From Candidatus Saccharibacteria bacterium UBA1788 (GTDB lineage Bacteria; Patescibacteriota; Saccharimonadia; Saccharimonadales; Saccharimonadaceae), in contig DCGC01000043.1 of assembly GCA_002315165.1 (NCBI GenBank), positions 1,264 to 16,789 of the forward strand: DNA of 15,526 nt. The letters run 5' to 3'. The first letter of the stretch is position 1. Every line of letters begins with the position of its first letter. The translations under genes were made by a program, and so were the position numbers. Positions 1-5,609 of the stretch are shown here, piece after piece. Below the pieces are notes generated by a model, which was not told the DNA's origin, did no database searches, and saw only the letters and a list, made by a program, of their open reading frames with translations.

Positions 1-2
1 CT

Positions 3-491
3 GGTGAGTCTCAGGCTCGCAACAAATACACCTACTTCGCTTCCAAAGCCAAAAAAGACGGCTACGAACAAATCGCTGCTATCTTTGAAGAGACGGCTAA
101 CAACGAAAAAGAGCATGCTAAAATGTGGTTCAAAGAACTAAATGGCGGTGCCGTGCCTTCTACCGAAGAGAATCTCCAAGCAGCCGCTGACGGCGAAAAC
201 TACGAATGGACCGATATGTATGCCGAGTTTGCCAAAGTCGCCCGCGAAGAAGGCTTTGACGATATTGCTAAAAAATTTGAAGGCGTTGCTGCGATTGAAA
301 AGGCGCACGAAGAGCGCTATCGTAAGCTTCTTAAAAACGTCAAAGATAAAAAAGTATTCTCAGCCGACGGCGAAGCTATTTGGGTTTGCCGCAACTGTGG
401 TCATATCGTTATCGGGAAAAACGCTCCAGAAATTTGCCCAGTTTGCTCCCACCCTCAAAGCTACTTCGAAATCAAGGCCGAGAATTATTAA
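3..491 (+). CDS. Rubrerythrin, 5'-truncated by the window edge
   Basis: This is the C-terminal 162 residues of a rubrerythrin, a cytoplasmic non-heme diiron protein that reduces hydrogen peroxide using electrons passed through a rubredoxin-like domain. The reading frame is open from base 3, so the true start lies upstream of the window. The ferritin-like part shows the expected helix motifs: GESQARNKY at the left edge, EETANNEKEH, and later EKAHEERY, which supply carboxylate and histidine iron ligands. The C-terminal rubredoxin domain has two CxxC knuckles (CRNC and CPVC) about a dozen residues apart and ends in the usual SYFE region. This arrangement is diagnostic of the family. In an obligately fermentative CPR cell it would be a main defence against peroxide. 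It is followed by a promoter and hairpin that precede tRNA-Thr. Identification is secure; only the N-terminus is unseen. Confidence 0.95.
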   Translation, partial: GESQARNKYTYFASKAKKDGYEQIAAIFEETANNEKEHAKMWFKELNGGAVPSTEENLQAAADGENYEWTDMYAEFAKVAREEGFDDIAKKFEGVAAIEKAHEERYRKLLKNVKDKKVFSADGEAIWVCRNCGHIVIGKNAPEICPVCSHPQSYFEIKAENY

Positions 492-520
492 TTTACAATC
501 TTTGCCTCATATGGTAATAT
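492..520 (+). promoter_or_regulatory. Promoter for tRNA-Thr
   Basis: TTTACA (492-497) and TAATAT (515-520) are separated by 17 bp, with TG at 512-513 giving an extended -10. The predicted start is near 527, about 40 nt before the tRNA. It lies directly after the rubrerythrin stop codon. Confidence 0.55.
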
Positions 521-556
521 AAAATGGTGACGGGCAATCCTGTCCGCACCATTTTA
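520..556 (+). terminator. Hairpin between rubrerythrin and tRNA-Thr (terminator and/or pre-tRNA leader hairpin)
   Basis: TAAAATGGTG (520-529) pairs with CACCATTTTA (547-556). Inside it, past a one-base bulge at 530, CGGGCA (531-536) pairs with TGTCCG (541-546), leaving a 4-nt loop. The descending arm ends in ATTTT and AT-rich sequence, so it can terminate rubrerythrin transcription. The promoter at 492-520 would start transcription at about 527, so the same hairpin would also form the extreme 5' end of the tRNA-Thr precursor. Confidence 0.6.
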
Positions 557-567
557 ATATCCATTAT

Positions 568-643
568 GCCGTGTTAGCTCAGTTGGTAGAGCAGCCGCCT
601 TGTAAGCGGCAGGTCGTCAGTTCAAGTCTGACACACGGCTCCA
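568..643 (+). tRNA. trnT: tRNA-Thr (anticodon UGU)
   Basis: A complete cloverleaf can be drawn. The acceptor stem GCCGTGT (568-574) pairs with ACACGGC (633-639). The D arm GCTC...GAGC is present. The anticodon stem GCCGC/GCGGC encloses the loop CTTGTAA, so the anticodon is TGT (UGU, threonine ACA codons). The T arm contains GTTCAAGTC. The discriminator is T640 and CCA is encoded at 641-643. A run of T follows immediately (644-650), which may help end transcription. Confidence 0.97.
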
Positions 644-657
644 TTTTTTTGAAAAAA

Positions 658-666
658 TGCTATAAT
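658..666 (+). promoter_or_regulatory. Extended -10 promoter placed for leaderless transcription of the DUF6512 gene
   Basis: TGCTATAAT is a perfect extended -10 element. Exactly 6 nt separate the hexamer from ATG at 673, so the expected +1 falls on the A of the start codon. No Shine-Dalgarno sequence is present. Confidence 0.65.
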
Positions 667-672
667 CTACTT

Positions 673-1347
673 ATGGTAAAAGCAATCATTATATCAGTTA
701 TCATCGGTCTTCTCGGTAGTATACTTCATTTTGCTTACGAATGGAGCGGAAGAAAAAAAATCGTTGCTCTCTTTTCCGCTGTTAATGAATCCGTTTGGGA
801 GCATATTAAAATCGCCCTCGTGCCAACTATTATTTTCTGCGCTATCTCGCCAATAATCTATGGTTACGGGTACTTTTTCGTAATTTTTGGGGAGTTACAT
901 TTCTACTTTTCCCCGCAAATTTTTGTTCCTATGGCGGCGACTTTACTCTCCATAATTATCTTAATACCACTGCTATTTTATCCAATTCTAGCCATCATGA
1001 AAAAACATAATGTCGTCGTAAGTATTATCGAGTTTTTTGTCGCAATTTTCTTGAGCCAAGTTATCTTTACTTGGGTTCTTGACATGCCAGGCTTTCCCGG
1101 ACCAAGCAATCCTTTCTTAGGTTTTTGCGGCGGAGACGCTACGGGAGTTATATCTAGCGTAGCTCCGTGCTATACTCAATCTACAATAATCGCCTCCATA
1201 ATTATAATCATCCTCGTCGTCGTTTCCGTTCCGCTCTTTACGCTATTCCCGCCTAAATTTTTCCTATTTCGGGACTCTCGCAATGGAAAATATGGGCTAG
1301 CCGCCACGGAAAGTCACAACCACAACAGGAAACGCCGCCGCCATTAA
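673..1347 (+). CDS. DUF6512-like integral membrane protein
   Basis: This 224-residue protein of unknown function is very hydrophobic, with about five to six predicted membrane segments (roughly residues 3-22, 47-75, 83-108, 115-136 and 170-193). The signature between the first two segments, SGRKKIVALFSAVNESVWEH (residues 25-44), and the C-terminal stretch with FPPKFFLF and NGKYGL match my recollection of the DUF6512 family found in Firmicutes and CPR genomes. The frame stays open back into the tRNA, but ATG 673 was chosen because it gives a hydrophobic N-terminus and sits 6 nt behind a perfect TATAAT. The C-terminus is a short His/Arg-rich basic tail. It stands alone between a tRNA and rpmG, so context gives no clue to its role. 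Family assignment is from motif memory; biochemical function is unknown. Confidence 0.85.
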   Translation: MVKAIIISVIIGLLGSILHFAYEWSGRKKIVALFSAVNESVWEHIKIALVPTIIFCAISPIIYGYGYFFVIFGELHFYFSPQIFVPMAATLLSIIILIPLLFYPILAIMKKHNVVVSIIEFFVAIFLSQVIFTWVLDMPGFPGPSNPFLGFCGGDATGVISSVAPCYTQSTIIASIIIIILVVVSVPLFTLFPPKFFLFRDSRNGKYGLAATESHNHNRKRRRH

Positions 1348-1351
1348 TCTG

Positions 1352-1380
1352 TTTACAATTTGTAAATTCTGTGATAAAAT
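1352..1380 (+). promoter_or_regulatory. rpmG promoter with overlapping inverted repeat
   Basis: TTTACA (1352-1357) and TAAAAT (1375-1380) are 17 bp apart, with TG at 1372-1373 forming an extended -10. The -35 is the left arm of a perfect inverted repeat, TTTACA-N3-TGTAAA (1352-1366), that could be an operator. The 11 nt before ATG leave a 5' leader of only about 5 nt. Confidence 0.6.
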
Positions 1381-1391
1381 AAAATACAATT

Positions 1392-1601
1392 ATGGCAAAG
1401 AAGAATAATACCAAACGCAAACTCGTTGGCCTCGTCTCTGAGGAATCTGGCGTTCGTGCTTATTACACTAAGAAAAACACTATGAACACCCCAGATAAAC
1501 TCAGTCTTAAAAAATACGACCCAGTTCTTAGAAAACACGTAGTATTTACCGAGACAAAGAAAAACCTCGGTCGCAACGAAGTCAAAGAAAAGAAACGCTA
1601 A
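1392..1601 (+). CDS. rpmG: 50S ribosomal protein L33 (bL33), zinc-free type
   Basis: A 69-residue basic protein with the bL33 pattern: a first strand region KRKLVGLVSEESGV, then YYTKKNTMNTPDKLSLKKYDP, then RKHVVFTETK. It binds near the E site of the large ribosomal subunit. The protein has no cysteine at all, so it is the C-minus form that does not bind zinc. It carries a short Lys/Arg-rich C-terminal tail (about residues 55-69) beyond the usual 50-55 residue length. It has its own promoter just upstream and an excellent terminator just downstream, so it is a single-gene transcript. No Shine-Dalgarno sequence precedes it, consistent with the very short leader. Confidence 0.95.
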   Translation: MAKKNNTKRKLVGLVSEESGVRAYYTKKNTMNTPDKLSLKKYDPVLRKHVVFTETKKNLGRNEVKEKKR

Positions 1602-1610
1602 TCGCTTCTT

Positions 1611-1637
1611 AATACACCCGCAAGGGTGTATTTTTTT
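1611..1637 (+). terminator. Rho-independent terminator of rpmG
   Basis: AATACACCC (1611-1619) and GGGTGTATT (1624-1632) form a perfect 9-bp stem closed by the tetraloop GCAA, followed by a T run through 1637. It starts 9 nt after the rpmG stop codon. Confidence 0.92.
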
Positions 1638-1646
1638 GTTAAAATA

Positions 1647-1655
1647 TGTTATAAT
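1647..1655 (+). promoter_or_regulatory. Extended -10 promoter, leaderless sortase gene
   Basis: TGTTATAAT is a perfect extended -10 element ending 6 nt before ATG 1662. The rpmG terminator lies immediately upstream, so the sortase gene needs its own promoter. Confidence 0.65.
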
Positions 1656-1661
1656 ATGCGT

Positions 1662-2306
1662 ATGGTCATATATAGAACCAGAAATTTTTTGAGCACCGCC
1701 TATTTATTGCTTTTGGGACTATTTTTTGTACTTGTTGATTTTGCTAACTCTCTCAACTTCGTCGACTCATCTACTCAGATATCTGATTTAGCGCCAGTTA
1801 TAGCCCAAGTCCAAGAGATAAAAACTCCAGAAAACGTTGCTATGCCAAGTTTTAATGACGTCGCTACTACCTATACAGCCAAACAAACCCTTGCTACTAG
1901 TTCCTTTCTGACCATAGCTGGTAAGAAAATCGCAATCTATAACTCGGTCAATGGCACTAACGACGATGCTGGATCGCGCATTGCGAAATATAACAATTTT
2001 TATTATGGCCATAATTCCGCCAATGTCCTCGGTTCGCTTTCGAGCCTTCCTATCGGTGCAACTTTTTCTATCACCGAAAATGGTCAAACCAAAAAATATC
2101 AAATCGCCAAAAGTGAAACTTTCGAAAAAATCGGCGCCAATAAGCTCGCCACTTTAGATAATCCATCTCGAGATTATTCAAATGCTATCTATTCAGCATC
2201 ATATAAAGGCAAAAAATACGACATAGCACTTATGACGTGTGCTGGGGTATCTCTCGGCAACGGTGACGCCACGGAGCGTTATGTGGTTTTTGCCTACGAA
2301 GTCTAG
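1662..2306 (+). CDS. Sortase family cysteine transpeptidase (membrane-anchored)
   Basis: A 214-residue protein counted from ATG 1662. An N-terminal membrane anchor spans about residues 10-30, followed by an extracytoplasmic linker and a sortase beta-barrel. Catalytic-triad candidates are in the right order: His117 in YYGHNSANVLGSL, Cys193 in ALMTCAG, and Arg206 in ATERYVVFA. Sortases cleave LPxTG-like signals and attach proteins to the cell wall or to each other. The Cys motif is LMTC rather than the canonical TLxTC, so this is a divergent class. An in-frame ATG at 1626 is rejected because the -10 hexamer lies between it and 1662. The gene converges with the minus-strand cluster whose first gene encodes a protein with an internal NPETGD motif, a plausible but unproven substrate. 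Its stop TAG is on the CTAG palindrome shared with the facing gene. Confidence 0.85.
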   Translation: MVIYRTRNFLSTAYLLLLGLFFVLVDFANSLNFVDSSTQISDLAPVIAQVQEIKTPENVAMPSFNDVATTYTAKQTLATSSFLTIAGKKIAIYNSVNGTNDDAGSRIAKYNNFYYGHNSANVLGSLSSLPIGATFSITENGQTKKYQIAKSETFEKIGANKLATLDNPSRDYSNAIYSASYKGKKYDIALMTCAGVSLGNGDATERYVVFAYEV

Positions 2307-2638
2307 TCGGTTTCAATCGTAACCGTCGTTCCGAACCCTACCTTAGATTTTACTGAAACGCGTTCGGTCGACAGCAACGCAATCATTGGCTTCGACAAAA
2401 CGGTCCCCGTGTCCTTGATAATTATCTTACCTTGTGAAATCCTAATCGAAATCTCACCTTTAATCGTGCGACCAAGCGCCGAACTAACATGCTTATCTAG
2501 GTCGGCTTTTATTTTTGACGGTTCTTTTATTTTTACTGTCGGATCTGGAAAATCAAGATTTAAAGAAATACCGGCTTTTTCCGTAAGAGGCAAATATTTA
2601 TTATAAATCTCGTCAATAATAAAGGATAAGCGGTACAT
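2303..2638 (-). CDS. Short, degenerate HATPase-like (histidine-kinase C-terminus-like) protein
   Basis: A 111-residue protein resembling the C-terminal ATP-binding half of a two-component histidine kinase but heavily reduced. A helical region (about 1-25) is followed by a segment aligned with the N-box area (DKHVSSALGRT, 48-58), strands EISIRI and KIIIKDTG (DTG at 76-78, G1-like), and a closing GFGTTVTIE (101-109) like the family's last strand. The N-box asparagine is not visible and the ATP lid is almost absent, so catalysis is doubtful. There is no dimerisation domain or phospho-acceptor histidine. It could be a protein-interaction relic or a regulator. It begins 7 nt after the metallopeptidase stop and may have its own promoter. 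Fold assignment is tentative. Confidence 0.55.
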   Translation of the reverse strand: MYRLSFIIDEIYNKYLPLTEKAGISLNLDFPDPTVKIKEPSKIKADLDKHVSSALGRTIKGEISIRISQGKIIIKDTGTVLSKPMIALLSTERVSVKSKVGFGTTVTIETD

Positions 2639-2644
2639 ATTATT

Positions 2645-2650
2645 ATTATA
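2645..2650 (-). promoter_or_regulatory. -10 hexamer overlapping the upstream gene's stop, leaderless start for the HATPase-like gene
   Basis: On the minus strand TATAAT lies exactly 6 nt before ATG 2638. The TAA stop of the preceding metallopeptidase gene is contained within this hexamer. No TG extension is present. Confidence 0.45.
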
Positions 2651-3191
2651 CCCCAGGATTAAACATTTTCAACTTTTTCCTATGCTCTCTATAATTTGGG
2701 TCATGAATCCCTACTTCACTCCAAAAAGCATCAGAGTGGTCCATATGGTTGAGATGCGCCAGTTCATGTATAATTACATAGTCCCTTAGCACTTCTGGTA
2801 TGTTCATCAGCCCAATATTAAGAGAAATAGTTTTATTGCTAGAACAACTCCCCCAACGAGTATTTGCATGCGTTAAACGACATATATTAAATTGATACCC
2901 ATATAATTTCGCTAAATACTCTAAACGATAGGGAAGATATTCTTTCGCTTTTTTCATCAATATTTTTTTCTTCGCGTCTCTAGCTCTCTGTGTAGATGGG
3001 TCGTTAATGGGCAATTTATTCTTAATAATCTCCCTATTTTGATTCAAAAATCTTTTCACCAAAAAATCGCTTGTGTGTTTTGGCACGGACATTTGCAGTC
3101 TTCCTGATGTTGAAATCGAAAATTTAATCCCATGTGAAAGTGGATTTTTTCGGACTACAACTTCACCAAATTCAGAATCTTTTAGAATCAT
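2646..3191 (-). CDS. YgjP-type (DUF45/M48-like) zinc metallopeptidase
   Basis: A 181-residue protein with the YgjP/DUF45 layout. An N-terminal strand-rich part (VVVRKNPLSHGIKFSIS, then SVPKH) is followed by helices, the conserved RWGSCSS (112-118), and the zinc-binding HELAH (142-146) with a third His at 152 in HSDAFW. Family members are predicted cytoplasmic zinc proteases; the physiological substrate is unknown. Length and motif spacing are normal. The chosen ATG at 3191 overlaps the end of the upstream kinase-like gene by 20 nt, and I see no Shine-Dalgarno sequence or -10 at the conserved spacing, so it probably depends on translation of that gene. It is the third gene in a four-gene minus-strand cluster. 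Confidence 0.88.
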   Translation of the reverse strand: MILKDSEFGEVVVRKNPLSHGIKFSISTSGRLQMSVPKHTSDFLVKRFLNQNREIIKNKLPINDPSTQRARDAKKKILMKKAKEYLPYRLEYLAKLYGYQFNICRLTHANTRWGSCSSNKTISLNIGLMNIPEVLRDYVIIHELAHLNHMDHSDAFWSEVGIHDPNYREHRKKLKMFNPGV

Positions 3192-3681
3192 TTGGCATTG
3201 CGAGCTGAGCTAATGTATGTTTGAGTTGCGTATCAAAAGTGTGCTTTCCAGACAAAACAATCGGCTGTTCGCGGTCTGCAGGAGCTTCCATCCCGTCGAT
3301 TCTTGATTCATATTCATTTTTCGCTTTCGTAGCAGAGCGTAAACGCAGTTTAAGACGTTGTTTAACTGTTGCTAAATCAGTCTGAATCCAAATCAAAGAA
3401 GTACGATAACCAGCTTCTCTTAAAATATTTCTAATTTCGGTACGATCTTTTTCCGAATCCAAACCGCCCTCAAGCACTAAAATTTGGCCAGTCTTTGCTA
3501 ATTGTTTGACTAGCATAACTATAATTTTTCTGTCAAGCCCACACTCTTTTGCGATTTCTCCAAGATCGAAGAAGGACGCATGAAATTTCTTTGCGAACTG
3601 TTCCGCAAAAGTAGTTTTGCCGCTGCCAGGCACGCCAAAAACTAAAATTGCACGTGGCTGACTTTTCTTACCTTCCATCAT
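3172..3681 (-). CDS. Small P-loop kinase-like ATPase (AAA_33 / adenylate-kinase-like)
   Basis: A 169-residue P-loop protein. The Walker A motif GVPGSGKT is at residues 16-23, immediately after a beta strand (AILVF). ILVLEGGLDSEKDRTEIRNI then carries a second strand and acidic/Asp-Arg elements typical of predicted small nucleoside or protein kinases (AAA_33 type). A basic helix, VKQRLKLRLRS, may act as the lid. The substrate cannot be inferred. The start is ATG 3681 (the first of two adjacent ATGs) because an extended -10 lies exactly 6 nt before it. The gene overlaps the preceding fusion gene by 14 nt and the following metallopeptidase gene by 20 nt. No membrane segments are seen, so it should be cytoplasmic. 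Confidence 0.82.
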   Translation of the reverse strand: MMEGKKSQPRAILVFGVPGSGKTTFAEQFAKKFHASFFDLGEIAKECGLDRKIIVMLVKQLAKTGQILVLEGGLDSEKDRTEIRNILREAGYRTSLIWIQTDLATVKQRLKLRLRSATKAKNEYESRIDGMEAPADREQPIVLSGKHTFDTQLKHTLAQLAMPNDSKRF

Positions 3682-5356
3682 GACCCCATTGTATCACATA
3701 ATCTGAACTATTAGAAATAAAAACCTGAGAAGGGTAATAAAACACCCAAGCTAAGAAATTCGCCACTTCATATATCGCAGCCGGCACTAACCCAATCAAA
3801 GACAAATATGATGCAGCCGCGCAACAGTCGCAAGCCAAAAACAATATAAAACCGCAGCATATATATAATACTGGCCTAATCGGCACTTTTCTAAACAGAT
3901 TTATAGAAGTCAAAACATTGGCTAATAAAATTCCAGCGTAAACTACCACAGCAATTACTGTCATCTCTAACTCTAACAATAATCCCGCAACCAAAATCGC
4001 AAACATTATCAAAGCGTATTTCGCTATCGTCCTTATTTCCCAACTTTTTAGTCGAGCCAAATGGAATAATTGAGCGAAAGAAAAAATCACAATCCCAACG
4101 GTCGACGAATTATTTTTTGCTAAAACTAAATCAGCCAAAAAAGTTAAACCAAGCGCTACAACTAGAATCTTATTTTTTGTAAAATTCACCGCCGCATGAA
4201 CAAAACATGCCAAAATCCCAGCCAATTTCAAAATTGTTGTTCCAAAAAAATGAGGATACGCTAAATCTAAAATCAAAAATCCACTATATATTACGACAAA
4301 AGCAACTTCCCAACACCCACGCAAGATAAAAACAAGCCCGAGTATCGAGCCTACTAAAATTATGGCATATAGTATAACGCTATCACCAGTCTCTGGATTT
4401 GCTACGGCTAAATCTATTGGCGCTATATATTCCTTAACTTCCACGGCGACATATTCAGAAGCATAAGTTGAACCAGCAGCCTTTTTGCGAACATAGTATA
4501 CGCCAGGCTCCAACCATGTTGACTCGTTTCCCTCTATTGTCGTCCACGTTGCCTCGTCTGCATTGTCGCCAACATACGACGCGTATTCTAGCCCATCGCT
4601 CTCACCAACGATTCGTCCTCTCTCAGAGCTGACGACTGGAGCGTCAAACCTTCCAATTGCGATGGTTACTATTTCCGAACTAGGATGACGCGACGGGTTC
4701 ATTGCTAGAGTTTGCAGATATATCGTCATCAATTCTGGCGACGTAGAACTAAACAATTCCAACCCGCCAACACCGTCCGTATAATGTCCAATATCGTCAA
4801 GTGAATTAATCCCATAAGATTCCCACCCGAAAGAATTCGATTCCGACGGTTCTTCCGATTCAAAATACCCAACATTATAACCAGTCGCATGGAAACTATA
4901 GTGCGGCGGTTCGAGTTGAGTCGGCTCGTTTGGCGTAAAATCCCAAATAGCCGCCACGCATCTTGGCGTAGTGAAATAATAATCCGTAGCAGTTTTTCCA
5001 TCGAGTGATATTTTGCCCATTTCTGAACTATAGTCATCGTCATCATTCTTTAATTTCACAAAAAGAATCATTCGATATTCGCGCCCATGTACAAAAAGGT
5101 CAGTGCGGGAATCCATTTCGCGCCAAGTCATATCGGGCATTTTTTCTTCATAACGACAGGTTGATAATTTATACGCCCCGCCATATGTAGCTGAATTACA
5201 AGTCGCTCCATTAGGTGGCATGCCATAAAAAGGCGTATCAAGGTTTTTAATTTCGATTTCACTATAGGTTGTCGCAGATGCATTTTTGGTACAAAAAAAT
5301 GCCATAGCGGCAAACATGAATAAAACAACCGAAACGATTTTTTGAAACTTAGCCAT
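3668..5356 (-). CDS. Secreted domain + NPETGD sorting-like motif + YhhN/TMEM86-like membrane domain
   Basis: A 562-residue multidomain protein. A signal peptide (about residues 1-29, ending near NASA-TT) leads into a roughly 290-residue extracytoplasmic region with cysteines at 53, 67 and 133 and beta-rich, Ser/Glu-rich sequence I do not recognise. At 320-325 stands NPETGD, followed by a hydrophobic segment (327-345) ending in Arg, the exact layout of a sortase cell-wall sorting signal. Instead of ending there, the protein continues with about eight more membrane helices. Conserved-type acidic residues in TFLADL (Asp409) and FLACD (Asp510), plus FSFAQLFHLARL, recall YhhN/TMEM86 lysoplasmalogenase-like proteins. 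AGGAGG lies 3 nt before ATG 5356. It heads the minus-strand cluster. Function is unknown; the N-terminal domain may be surface exposed. The YhhN link is motif-based and moderate. Confidence 0.75.
   Translation of the reverse strand: MAKFQKIVSVVLFMFAAMAFFCTKNASATTYSEIEIKNLDTPFYGMPPNGATCNSATYGGAYKLSTCRYEEKMPDMTWREMDSRTDLFVHGREYRMILFVKLKNDDDDYSSEMGKISLDGKTATDYYFTTPRCVAAIWDFTPNEPTQLEPPHYSFHATGYNVGYFESEEPSESNSFGWESYGINSLDDIGHYTDGVGGLELFSSTSPELMTIYLQTLAMNPSRHPSSEIVTIAIGRFDAPVVSSERGRIVGESDGLEYASYVGDNADEATWTTIEGNESTWLEPGVYYVRKKAAGSTYASEYVAVEVKEYIAPIDLAVANPETGDSVILYAIILVGSILGLVFILRGCWEVAFVVIYSGFLILDLAYPHFFGTTILKLAGILACFVHAAVNFTKNKILVVALGLTFLADLVLAKNNSSTVGIVIFSFAQLFHLARLKSWEIRTIAKYALIMFAILVAGLLLELEMTVIAVVVYAGILLANVLTSINLFRKVPIRPVLYICCGFILFLACDCCAAASYLSLIGLVPAAIYEVANFLAWVFYYPSQVFISNSSDYVIQWGHDGR
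3688..3696 (-). promoter_or_regulatory. Internal extended -10 promoter for the kinase-like gene
   Basis: On the minus strand TGATACAAT ends 6 nt before ATG 3681. It lies inside the 3' coding end of the upstream gene, so the downstream genes could be transcribed leaderlessly and independently. Confidence 0.45.
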
Positions 5357-5376
5357 CTGCCTCCTCTATCTAATAA

Positions 5377-5385
5377 ATTATATCA
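5377..5385 (-). promoter_or_regulatory. Extended -10 promoter of the minus-strand cluster
   Basis: On the minus strand TGATATAAT is a perfect extended -10, and a second TATAAT-like hexamer lies just upstream (5387-5392). It gives a short 5' UTR of about 14 nt that includes AGGAGG before ATG 5356. It is divergent from the leader-RNA promoter about 45 bp away, which has the same TGATATAAT sequence. Confidence 0.65.
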
Positions 5386-5426
5386 TTATAATCCAATAAA
5401 TAATAAATAAACTTCGTTAGACATTA

Positions 5427-5435
5427 TGATATAAT
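5427..5435 (+). promoter_or_regulatory. Extended -10 promoter of the leader RNA and four-gene cassette
   Basis: TGATATAAT is a perfect extended -10. The predicted start, about 7 nt past the hexamer at 5441-5442, coincides with the first base of the outer stem of the leader RNA. That agreement supports both calls. Confidence 0.65.
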
Positions 5436-5439
5436 TACA

Positions 5440-5469
5440 ATGTCTCATATTATTAAAATCCGTATCTAG
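5440..5469 (+). CDS. Possible 9-codon leader peptide
   Basis: ATG 5440 opens a micro-ORF encoding M-S-H-I-I-K-I-R-I and ending in TAG at 5467-5469. The ORF spans the 5' strand of the outer stem and most of the 5' strand of the second stem of the leader RNA, and its stop codon falls inside the second stem. It has no Shine-Dalgarno sequence. The start is only 4 nt after the -10, closer than the 6 nt seen elsewhere here, so the transcript may begin inside or after the ATG. Four of nine residues are isoleucine, which may only reflect AT-rich sequence. Confidence 0.2.
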   Translation: MSHIIKIRI

Positions 5470-5579
5470 GGTCAACTTTTTGTAATGGTTGTCCAAAAGC
5501 TAGGACACCATCCGAAATATTTGGGCAACGCCTAGATGCGGACAAACGATATGAGACACCGTGATGGTGTCCTATTTTT
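5441..5579 (+). ncRNA. Structured leader RNA with competing terminator/antiterminator pairings
   Basis: Pairings found by eye, in nested order. P1 is 5441-5450 with 5549-5558 (10 bp, perfect). P2 is 5459-5470 with 5531-5542 (12 bp, one G-U). P3 is 5488-5496 with 5521-5529 (9 bp, one G-U). Together they make a long hairpin with a 24-nt apical loop (5497-5520). Twelve bases of this loop, 5501-5512, are perfectly complementary to 5563-5574 just downstream of P1. Only 4 nt would link the two regions, too few to span the stacked stems, so this pairing should be an alternative fold. The 5563-5574 segment is also the 3' arm of a terminator whose 5' arm overlaps P1. Three mutually exclusive states follow. 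I recognise no known riboswitch class, T-box or protein-binding leader. It may be a cis-acting attenuator of the genes at 5615-9115, a stand-alone small RNA, or both. Confidence 0.65.
5555..5579 (+). terminator. Conditional terminator in the leader RNA
   Basis: GACACC (5555-5560), loop GTGAT, GGTGTC (5566-5571), then CTATTTTT. The stem is only 6 bp and the U tract is short, so efficiency is probably moderate. The 5' arm shares 5555-5558 with stem P1, and the 3' arm is part of the 12-nt segment complementary to the apical loop. Confidence 0.5.
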
Positions 5580-5589
5580 ACTTAGGATA

Positions 5590-5609
5590 CTCCTAATATC
5601 ATTAAGGAG
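5590..5609 (+). promoter_or_regulatory. Shine-Dalgarno with a possible sequestering hairpin before the 161-aa gene
   Basis: AAGGAG (5604-5609) is well spaced (5 nt) before ATG 5615. CTCCT (5590-5594) can pair with AGGAG (5605-5609) and hide it. The competing hairpin TTAGGA-TAC-TCCTAA (5582-5596) would release it. The stems are short, so this second layer of control is tentative. Confidence 0.35.

Noticed and set aside
142..522. Open frame overlapping the rubrerythrin gene.
   Set aside because: It is a shifted frame inside a gene with clear rubrerythrin motifs and has a low-complexity basic translation.
571..672. An N-terminal extension of the DUF6512 reading frame back to 571.
   Set aside because: It runs through the tRNA-Thr gene and the -10 element; ATG 673 fits the promoter and the family start.
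5441..5579. Retron RNA, T-box or a known riboswitch in the leader.
   Set aside because: No reverse transcriptase is nearby, no T-box signature is seen, and the GTGATGG stretch resembles only part of the fluoride (crcB) motif without its other conserved elements.
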